Shown here piece after piece: positions 1-8,251 of a DNA stretch of 30,116 nt. Numbering within the stretch: position 1 is the first letter of the stretch; each line of letters starts with the position of its first letter. The position numbers and the translations under genes are program-made. The notes below the pieces were generated by a model. The model did not search any database. It was given only the letters and a program-made list of their open reading frames with translations, and was not told the origin of the DNA. Source of the stretch: Gracilaria caudata (lineage: Eukaryota; Rhodophyta; Florideophyceae; Gracilariales; Gracilariaceae); the NCBI GenBank assembly GCA_030374735.1, contig JASCIV010000231.1:1-30116 (forward strand), in the 5' to 3' direction.

Positions 1-568
1 TGATAGATTTCCGCCTCGGCGTGTCGTTAACCTCCCCACGGAGTGTGCGCACCCGTAGTGTACGGACTATCATCGCCCTTGGCGCATCTAGGGACACTAT
101 CTGTTTTACCGTTCCGCACCGGCCGTTATCCCGGTAAGCACCGTGTTTTCGCCCGTTTATAGGGTTGTCTTTCGATATCTCGTGACCGTTCTCCGTGCCC
201 TCGAGGCCCTTTTTCTTTGTTGTCTTCCCACTGTTTTTGGTTGTTCTTTACCCATCTTTGGGTGGCTTTTTCACGGATTTCCTCCGATGCTCGTAGCCGT
301 ATTGGCTCCTGGCACTATCCGTTATACGAGTTATCATACTCCGTAAGGAAAAACCTTATACACACATTCGACGCCCACAACCGGCTACGACGTGTACCTC
401 GTAACTTTCCGACGCTTGTCGTGGAGACTTACCCCGGACTTACACCCCGGCTTCGCCGTGTCAACCTGGAGATCCTCTGCCGTCCAGCTAGCTCGACAAA
501 GGACGAGATTCCGAACTTGTCGGTGTGTTTTGGGTTTTCTCATTGCACTACAAAGTTATCTGATTTAT
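1..568. other. No recognisable gene; possible 5' part of the hAT element
   Basis: Short overlapping open frames run through this stretch, and one of them (from 392) stays open into the transposase. None of the peptides resembles a family I know. The hAT-like protein sequence becomes convincing only from about 569. The stretch may be the transposon's untranslated left part, since the element's right end has no matching left end in the window. It could equally be unrelated flanking DNA. No RNA gene is visible. Confidence 0.4.
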
Positions 569-2243
569 GAGTGCCCTAATAAGTGCTGTACAGAACCGGA
601 CAACAGGATCAGATTTGAGAAGAACACTGGCTTTAATAACCCCTACCGCTATCTTGAGTCATGTTTTGCAAGCAATGATGAAGAAACGCTACAGGAGTTG
701 TATATAGACAACGCAAATTCAAAGTTTGGCGGGGCCGACATTACTCAGTTTGCACCATTCCTAAGCAAAGTGTCTGATCGAGATCTTGCATTGCATGACT
801 ATCTGGAACTTATCATCATGAAAAGTTTGCCTTTCTGTACTGTAGGAGACAAGTTCATCCGCAAAATTGTGAAGCATGAACATAAGTTCTGTACGGAAAC
901 AGTTGAGAAAGTACTATTGCAGCTCACAAAACTAGTCGAGAAGAAAATTGGAGCCGCAATGAAGGAGGCTGAGTGTGGTGCTATTTTACACGATGGATGG
1001 ACTTGCTGCAGTATGCACTATATTGGACTGTTCGTGTCATATGTAGGCAAACAAGAAAGCAAACACAGTTCTGGTGCTGGAGAAGGTGTGCAACTGGCCT
1101 TACTCTCATGCTCTCCAATGTCATCTGCGGGTGTGAATGACAAAAAAGCAGAAGAAAATGCAGACTTCTTCGAAGAGGAGACTACATTGTTCACCGCCGA
1201 AATACACGCACAGCGCAAACAATCTATGTTTGCGTACTATGACAATGACCCTAAGAAGTGGCTACAGTGCCAGATTGCCGAAAAGTGCCCAGTGAACAAG
1301 AAGGTGGCCAAGCTTTTGAAGATACCTCATGTCGCTTGCAAGCACCACTTGCTAAATCTTAAATTCAACTTGATGGTTCGCAGTGTTCCGAATCTCAATA
1401 ACGTCATCGAAACTGTTCACAGTACAATGTTGGTGTCCAAGCAAACTTTGAAAAACGCATCTCTTTTGCGCAATATGGTGGACCTAAAACCAATAATACA
1501 TAATGCGACGCGTTGCTCGGAAAAGCTTTACATGTTGGAAAGGTTTTTTCGAATTTATGACGAACTTCTGAAAGTGGATGAAGATGATCGTTCTAGTTTA
1601 TCAGTGAACGCCATTTCTCAGTTCAAGGGAAAAGCGCAGAGGTACGCAAAGTAGTTGAGAGAAATTAACGACGTTGCAAAGTACCTCCAGTCTTCCAGAC
1701 TTTCTCTTTTTGATTGTCAAGATGCACTTGATATGTTGAAAGATGAAGTTCTAAACGGCCTGCACAACCAGACTTCCGCATTTTATAGATGCTTTTCGAA
1801 GGCAGAATATATCGATGATGGCGCAAGCATATTGCCGAATCTACACTTTGAAAGTGGTGTGTGCAAGTTGCAGGCAAATTGGGCTTTCGATTTAACCGAT
1901 GAAGGAAAACAGGCATGTCATCGTTTGCTACTAAATGTAGAAGAATCAGATATCGATGATGAGAAGGGCTATGGCGTGAAGTTGAGTTACCGAACGCAAA
2001 GAAAGGCGTAAAAGAAGAAAGATATGTAGCGTCCGATACAGGGATTGCGCCTTTATTCTGGGTTCTGTAGCCGAAGTCGAGCGTCTGTGGTCGATTGCAA
2101 ATTATATTCTGCGTGACGAACGCAAGAAGCTGGATCCCGTTGTTTTCGAGGCGCTTATATTTTTACGAGTGAATTGCAAGTTTTGGGACATATATACTGT
2201 ACATCAAGCGTTACAAGAGATACGTCTTGATAGAGGAAACTAA
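569..2243 (+). pseudogene. hAT transposase, broken by one stop and two frameshifts
   Basis: The frame opens with a degenerate BED-type zinc-finger region (Cys pair near 574-590, then a YLESCF motif). It continues through the core motif HDGWTCCSMHYIGLF near 990-1030, which matches the start of the hAT catalytic domain. A TAG at 1652-1654 interrupts the frame, which then continues in register to 2011. The similarity moves to a second frame from about 1984 (ELPNAKKGVKEERYVASDTG) and to a third from 2061. That third segment holds the C-terminal dimerisation signature VERLWSIA, followed by FEALIFLRVN and WD. The protein cannot be made in one piece, so the copy is non-autonomous. The breaks are few and the domains readable, which suggests fairly recent decay. 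The first codon is uncertain. Confidence 0.85.
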
Positions 2244-2401
2244 GATATGTCTCTTGCGTTTTCAATTACGGTACCTTACAATTCTAATAAAGTTTGAAGT
2301 TCATCACTTGTGTACGCTGGTTTTTATGAGAAAGCTATAGTATTGTTCATGGGAGTGTCAGAATCCTATACACTGTCTTCGTCGCTGTAGTGTTTGTAAA
2401 A

Positions 2402-2567
2402 GGTTGCAATTACGATCTCGATTGCAAGATGAGAGAGGTATTGCAATCGCGATTGAAAGACGAATCTTGATTGCAATCGTGATTGCACTTTGGGGCGAGA
2501 GGGCGATTGATTGTATGATTGATTGCCACAGTTGCAATCACGAACAATCGGATTGCAGGGACCCCTG
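2402..2567. repeat. Subterminal repeat cluster and right terminal repeat of the hAT element
   Basis: At least eight copies of GATTGCA, TGCAATC or close variants occur in both orientations within about 165 bases. They end at the CAGGGACCCCTG terminus. The density is far above the surrounding sequence. Confidence 0.7.
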
Positions 2568-3017
2568 GCTGGGCTGCTTAAGGGTAGCAAGAAATTATAT
2601 TTCGTGTCATGATAGAATTTATGGTAAAGAAACACATCACAGGACAGCTTACACGATTTCAATGCATCCTAAGGTGTCAACAAAACTACATGGCACCCAA
2701 TTAAGCCAGAAAGTTTTTAGTCTTCCTAGAGCCAGAAACTTCCCTCTAGGTGACCTTTAGTTCTGAAGAAAACAACTACCGTTCACGTCAAAGCAGATAA
2801 ATGAGAAAAAGCACAATGTGTGAGGTTGACACAGCGACGAGTAACAAGATGGGATAGTAATATTATTAATAGCAAGCTTGTGTTTCAATTAGAATGAGCT
2901 CGAGGGGCAGGAACTTGATACAAAGAGTCGTACTTTAACTAATATGCAAACTGTAAACTGGGTTCTGGGAGTATTGCTACACAACGTGGTAGCAGACAGT
3001 CTGTAAAGCAGCGGCTG

Positions 3018-3061
3018 CGGCGCGTCTGCAGCGCGTCTGTGGCGCGTCTGCGGCGCGGCTG
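3018..3061. repeat. 11-bp tandem repeat, four copies
   Basis: Four consecutive 11-bp units occur at 3018-3028, 3029-3039, 3040-3050 and 3051-3061. The consensus is CGGCGCGTCTG with one or two changes per unit. Confidence 0.85.
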
Positions 3062-3288
3062 AGGGGACCGGAAGCAGCTGTGGAACGGCCATATCTGCAG
3101 AGGCGGTGGCACAGCATGGAAACCGCACCGACGGCGCGACGACCGAGTGTTAATGGCGTGGCAATTGCGCGGCGACTGTCGGTGACGTTTTGCCAACTAC
3201 GGCATCTTTGGCGGGTGGAGGTCGCGATATAGACCGTCTCAACGGCGGTACCGCGTCGAAACTAGCATCTTAGAGCTTTTTCGGGCAG

Positions 3289-3333
3289 ACGAAGTGACAA
3301 AAGCTGCTGCTCACGCTGCTTTTGTCACTTCGT
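3289..3333. repeat. Perfect 16-bp inverted repeat, 13-nt loop
   Basis: The left arm 3289-3304 (ACGAAGTGACAAAAGC) is the exact reverse complement of the right arm 3318-3333. The spacer is 13 nt. There is no T-run typical of an RNA polymerase III terminator directly after it. Confidence 0.9.
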
Positions 3334-3902
3334 TGTTACGGTTATAGACGAGACAAGATTTTTCTCTCTTTTCCATCTGGAGGAGCATAAACTTTCAACT
3401 AACATTACCAACAGAATCAGAGCTCGTGGAGCCGCTTTATCTGCATCGCCCGTGGAACGGACTGTGTGCGATACCGATGATATTTCCCTTGAGATTTGAA
3501 CAGTGCAGGGTTGGATTTATTTGAGCAGACTTCAAGCTCCCGACTCACAAGTAAATTGACAATGACAGTTTGACTGCCGAAATCGACTTTGGCCAACAAA
3601 GGGGATCTGAGTTTGACGAAGCGTTGTCCACATCAGCATTGGTAATATAAAGGAACAAGCTGACGAGCTTTCGTTTACCTGCCCCCCACCCTGGGATAAG
3701 TTCAGCCCATCCTTTCTGAGTCCTCCATGCAGTGAGTTCTGCTCTTCTGTTGGACAATCAGAGCTTCAGACCTTGCGGGTAATCCCTTTCACCAACACAG
3801 TAACACACGTACTACTGCTGACCTGTTACATCTAGCCCACCAATTAGACCTCAGAGACACGCTGATGTAGCCATTGCCACTAAAATATCGTAGTCATGAA
3901 TG

Positions 3903-4444
3903 TTAATGTTCAAGACAAAAGCCAAGTGAGTATCCCACTCCGTACATATATGTAGCAACTTCACGCAGTTCAGTATTGGGCAATCCACAGAATAGGACGC
4001 AATCACTACGCTCAGGATTCTGAAGAAACAAAGCTGCCTCAAACAGTGTCCGGGTAAAGTTCCGAAAATGGTCGAAAGTGTCACCAATCGGAGTAGCCTC
4101 TCGAGTCGGTAGTTCACATTCAGTGCAGCACCCAGGCGAATCTTCCAAATAATGAATAAACTTGAGTTGATGCATATCTGGATTCAAAACTAATTGAATG
4201 GATCGCGAGCAATTTCGGTTGAGAACCCCCCTATCTGGAGTGCTTCTTTGTACATGGGGGAAGTACGAAATCCTCGTGCTTGAGATTTCCATGAGCGCAA
4301 ACTTTCGAAATCGAATCCCTCCCAGATGTCGGACAAACTGTTTGCCGACCAGACTGGAATTAAATGGAACGGAAATCTTGGCCTCCCCACATGATGCACA
4401 AAAAAGACAACAAGCACGGTGAACCAGAAAAGCAAATGAGCCAT
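3903..4444 (-). pseudogene. Possible frame-broken secreted-protein gene (unrecognised)
   Basis: From an ATG at 4444 an 84-residue frame begins with a signal-peptide-like stretch (MAHLLFWFTVLVVFFVHH) and continues with protein-like sequence to a TAG at 4190. A second frame, open across the same place, carries on to 3903 with a Cys-containing segment (GCCTEC) and a plausible globular tail. I could not find a GT..AG intron that joins the two in register. The simplest reading is a frameshifted relic. A real 84-aa secreted protein, or chance open frames, remain possible. I recognise no family, and there is no clear resemblance to the receptor-like genes downstream. Confidence 0.25.
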
Positions 4445-4673
4445 ATTCTGCGGCAGTTGGGTAACCAGTGTTCGAGAAGCGCGAAGAAACAAGAATGGTG
4501 AGAACTGCAGAGGCAGAAAAAGCAGTGGGGCAGAGATCGAGCGGTTTTTGTAGCAAAGAAAAGTTTCCTATCTTACTCACAGCTTTATGCGAAGACAGTA
4601 ATCCCATAAGGTAGCTTGCTTCGTGTTCCTGATAAGTGGAATTCCTTACTCGCAGAAGCTGGAAACGAATCAT

Positions 4674-5851
4674 TACAAGAAGGCTTTGAGATATTGCTTC
4701 GCTGTGATAAGTGATGTCATGGGATCAGGATCGTACTTCACTATGATATTGTTTCAGACGCTTTTCTGAGAAACCCCATGAAATCCTGGGCTTTCATAGG
4801 CAGCGCTGAGTTGGTTTTTAATGTATATCGAGAACCTTTGAACACATGTGTACTGAACCCCCCACTACTACGGATACATTATGCCTAGTAGAAAAATTTA
4901 GGCAGCGTGTGTTCTAAGAGCAAAATGCTAGCAAAGCATTCATGCTTGGAAGAATCCAAATTCACAACACAGAGAGATGCTTTATATTTTTTTCTCCTCT
5001 TTTGGATGGTTTACAGAAACATTTGCCGGCAATAGGCGTAGGAGATTGTAGAAATCTGATGCACTCTGTTTTTGAAGTCTTTTACAGCGTAGTTTGAAGT
5101 GAGTTTCTCGCCATTTTGTTGTCTTTGTCGTGGTGTAAGAGAATGGAAGTTTTGTACCAATCCCTCTCCTCTCCGGAGAGGGATTGGTACAACATGTTTA
5201 CCTTTGACCGACAGTTCAGAGCTGCAGTGACACTGCCGATACCTAGACTAGAGTGTAGCACATCTTCAGGCACTATGGTGTCTGTAACCATTAACGGGTG
5301 CGTAGGTTTCATGTCCATTACCTGGACGGGTGCCACTCTATTACACGTGGTGCCCAGATGATGCAAAAGCTTGACACATCATGTGTTACCCTGCAGGGGG
5401 TTTTGACAAAATGGTGGCCAGTGACTGCAGGGCGAAGACCGAATCTGGTGCGACACGAAAAAGGCATCGATATATATACACAACAAAAAATCAATCACTC
5501 GCAAAGGAGCCAGGTGAACAGGGATCAGCTGAACGACCATGATGGTTCGTACTGCCCATCTGTAGAAGATAAAAAGTACAGCGTGTTCGCAATGCATCCT
5601 TTTTTCTACTGCCAAAAAAGCGATCCACATAAATTTCTATCACTGACTCGTCACTCACGATTGTATATTATTCTGGTCACGTAATCCAGGAGGGCTACAA
5701 CGGTGATTTTGCTTATGGATTTGTGTGGCCTTCCGGCAGCCTCCGGGAATGACTTAATAATTACCTTTAGGGAATTCAGAATGATGTTCTACCTTTCTGA
5801 GTAAGCATGTGCTGCTACTCATATCTTTTCAACACATCGTTCTCCTACCGC
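4674..5851. other. Gene-free interval with an 18-bp perfect hairpin
   Basis: No supported gene is present. Open frames at 5082-5366 (minus) and 5298-5684 (plus) have no recognisable features. The main structure is the inverted repeat at 5152-5192. The right part presumably includes the 3' untranslated region of the receptor-like gene that ends at 5852. Confidence 0.5.
5152..5192. repeat. Perfect 18-bp inverted repeat, 5-nt loop
   Basis: The left arm 5152-5169 (TTGTACCAATCCCTCTCC) is the exact reverse complement of 5175-5192. Only five bases (TCTCC) separate the arms. Confidence 0.95.
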
Positions 5852-7672
5852 TTAATCCTTCTGATTTCGCCATATTGTGTAGGCGCCACCAAGGATGCCA
5901 ACCATAAATGGAACACCAACGAAAACTAGCACAGGCAATAACGTGTGCCCAGTTCTGAATCTAAAGCTTCGAGAAGGTGGAGCACATTCTGGTGCGTACC
6001 TGCTTAGCAGATTCTGGATCTGTGAGGAACGAAAATAAATTGCGATTATGGTTAATACGTTTCTCTTGCTCCGAATTTGTTGTGGTGTGGAATTTCTTAC
6101 CGTGCCCTGGATGCGCAATGAGACAAGTTTACGGTCAAAGCGTTCCAAGTAATCCCGGGGAACGTTTGAGTTGAAGATCCATCGACTGTTGAACTCATAG
6201 ATGTTCGACTCGAGCTCAAGCACCGTGTATTGATCTGTTTCACGAAAACACACAGCAGATTTAGAGAAGATTTGGTAAGTTGGAGCTCTTAGCCATGTCA
6301 AAACCTTTCTTGAAACATACCGCATAGATCTCGATCACTTAGAATGAAATCTGCAGCCAATTTGTGTGTCACTACAAACTCAACCTCACTTCTAGGCTTC
6401 GTCAGTTCGTCAAAACAGTCCTCGATTGACGGTTTCTTTGTAAAATTCGTGCGGGTATTTTGCACTGCAAGTAGTAAGCACAGAAAAGGGAACATTCATG
6501 TTAGAAACTGTTGCGTCCGCTTCTGTGGAATGGCACTTACCTTTCCTCTCAATTGCTTCTGATAAAACGCTTCTGTCTTGTACACAGTAACGTGATTTAT
6601 CTGTGATCTCTTCGAATTGCCTTTGAAATCGTTTGTTTAGCTCACTCTGCCTTTCTGACAAATCATTCACTGCACCAGCTTCCAAGTATAGAAAGAATAT
6701 GATAACGATTGCAAAAAAAGCAAATCTTAACAGAGAGGTTATGACTGCGTATTTCATAGGGATAATATCAAGCTTTCCTCTTTTCTTTTGCTTTCCGTCC
6801 TCTTCTCCTGCGACATCAGTTCTTGCAGCTGTGGAATTTCCTCCCGAACTACTGTAATCGTTCCCTCCCGCCTCAATTTGGGTTTCCAGGTTCTCCTTTC
6901 TGGAAGTGTAGAAGGCGTCTGCATCATCATATGCTCCCGTTAGTATGAAATAGAACGGAATTCCTTTTGATCTCCCTTTTATGACGACGCGAATATATAT
7001 GAGGAGGGCAAAACCAAAGCACAATAGGAACATGGCGAAAATAAACCATATCGCTCCTACCTGAAACGGATCAAACACCAGTAAAGCTCTTTCAAAATTG
7101 CCACTTTCTTCAAAAGAACCCACAACAACGATTCTGTCATCGAGCCACGCCCCACTTTCTCGATGAACACACTTTTCGAGGGTCGCCTCAGCAATTGGAC
7201 CAATGGCGAAGTTATAGTTCTTGGCCATCGTTGACTGAACGTAGTGCATCAATTCAAAGTTTCCGCAGGTTTCATCGCTAACAAACAAACACAATTCCTC
7301 ATCCGCAAATGTCTCTCGAAAAATATCCAACACAGGACCCGAGATATGCGGGTATTTGGTCCTGATGGCTTTACACAGAATGGGTTCTGTTGGTATCGAT
7401 TCGTTCTTGTTAACGTCAATAAGACCTGGTTCCAGCTTGAGTATGAAGCATATCTTTTCGCGGCATTTCTCGGTGATTTGCACTTGTCGTGCTGTTCCAG
7501 ATGACATCTTCAGGCAGTCTATCTGGTTCAGCTCTTTCATGCAATCATCTGGATCATATCCACTGCAATCTTCTGGAAACCAATCCTTGCAGCTATTACC
7601 CCGAACATAACGGGGTGCGAAAAACAAAGCAAATGCAACGCACAAAATGAGCATCGATGAATGGAGAGCCAT
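5852..7672 (-). CDS. Ionotropic-glutamate-receptor-like membrane protein, paralogue A
   Basis: There are four exons on the minus strand: 7672-6541, 6464-6321, 6234-6101 and 6019-5852. Introns of 76, 86 and 81 nt have GTAAG/GTATG donors and CAG acceptors, giving 525 residues. The ATG at 7672 is chosen because it starts a clear signal peptide (about residues 1-25). A Cys-rich extracellular part follows, ending in FAIGPIAEATLEKCVH and WLDDRIVVVG, which resembles the end of an iGluR S1 lobe. Membrane segments lie at about 206-231 and 309-332. A second extracellular part (340-490) has S2-like features: KSRYCVQDRSVLSEAI, EVEFVVTHKLAADF, and a final amphipathic stretch IQNLLSRY. A last membrane segment (497-517) and a short charged tail follow. 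This is the S1-M-M-S2-M order of ionotropic receptors. The linker between the first two membrane segments shows no clear pore loop or TVGYG-type filter, so ion-channel activity is unproven. The next gene upstream is its paralogue. Confidence 0.7.
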
Positions 7673-8251
7673 TTCAGTCAGTTTAGCTAAGGTGCAGATG
7701 TAAATCAACTGGTGGATGAAAATTCCGACCGGAGAGGACACATAAGTCAAGATGAGCAACGCGTGATAAAGACTGATAAGGAGCGGCCGTTGTCTCGGCG
7801 AAGAATCACTCGGATAAGCTGTTGTCCATGTGCGCTATTCAAGTTCTGCATGGACATTTCCGTTTGTCCGCAAGATGGGGCTGAGGAGTCAGTTTTATTG
7901 TTGGGCATTCTGAGTGCTTTATGAATTCGAGATATGACCCCGTTTATGCACTCGCTCACGATGGGCCTATTGGGCCCGAACAAGTCAAAAGGTTCTGAGT
8001 TCATCGAAATTCATGCATCCGAAAACATAGAAACGGTATATAATGTAAGTGGCCCCTACCTGGCCTCCTTATTATTCGTCTTGTCCGTTAATGGGCGCTT
8101 GGGACTAGCTGGTACTCTTTTACAGATGTAGTTTGCGAGTCTATAACGGTTACAGAGACCATAATGACATTATCTCCTCTATAACCGTTACCAACATTGT
8201 TTGTCACAGCACTAAACAGTGTGCAAAGTGTGCAGTATGCACTGCACCTTT
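7673..8251. promoter_or_regulatory. Spacer between the two receptor-like genes with paired Myb-like sites
   Basis: This 579-bp interval holds the 3' end of paralogue B and the promoter of paralogue A. Near its right end two almost identical 15-mers occur 38 bp apart: 8140-8154 (TCTATAACGGTTACA) and 8178-8192 (TCTATAACCGTTACC). Their cores AACGGTT/AACCGTT match the Myb recognition core AACNG and resemble the plant M-phase activator core AACGG. No coding sequence is visible. Confidence 0.45.

Larger units (their letters stand above)
569..2567 (+). mobile_element. hAT-family DNA transposon, degenerate, left end not seen
   Basis: The element has a broken hAT transposase frame, an AATAAA signal at 2286-2291, and a right end rich in short ATTGCAAT / GATTGCA motifs in both orientations (about 2402-2560). 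It finishes with CAGGGACCCCTG at 2556-2567. Read inward from the right, the end begins CAGGGGTCCCTGCAATC, a typical hAT terminal inverted repeat. The next eight bases, 2568-2575 (GCTGGGCT), would be the target-site duplication. No matching left terminus is present, so the element either starts before base 1 or is truncated. Subterminal clusters of short repeats are known transposase-binding regions in hAT elements; applying that here is inference. Confidence 0.75.
2568..4189. other. Gene-poor interval with a short tandem repeat and a hairpin
   Basis: No convincing coding sequence is visible on either strand. The short open frames have no family resemblance. The interval contains a 4 x 11-bp tandem repeat (3018-3061), a 16-bp inverted repeat (3289-3333) and, next to that, a Myb-like sequence (3336-3349). 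Part of a possible relic gene overlaps 3903-4189 on the minus strand. Confidence 0.5.

Noticed and set aside
143..570. Possible retrotransposon gag-like or signal-peptide ORFs at the left edge
   Set aside because: No diagnostic motif such as a zinc knuckle, protease or integrase is visible, and the frames are short and overlapping.
2889..3196. Minus-strand open frames over the 11-bp repeat
   Set aside because: Their content is mostly translated repeat and Arg/Pro/Cys-rich noise.
5082..5684. Open frames on both strands around the 18-bp hairpin
   Set aside because: Part of each is created by the inverted repeat itself (similar peptides on both strands). There are no recognisable motifs.
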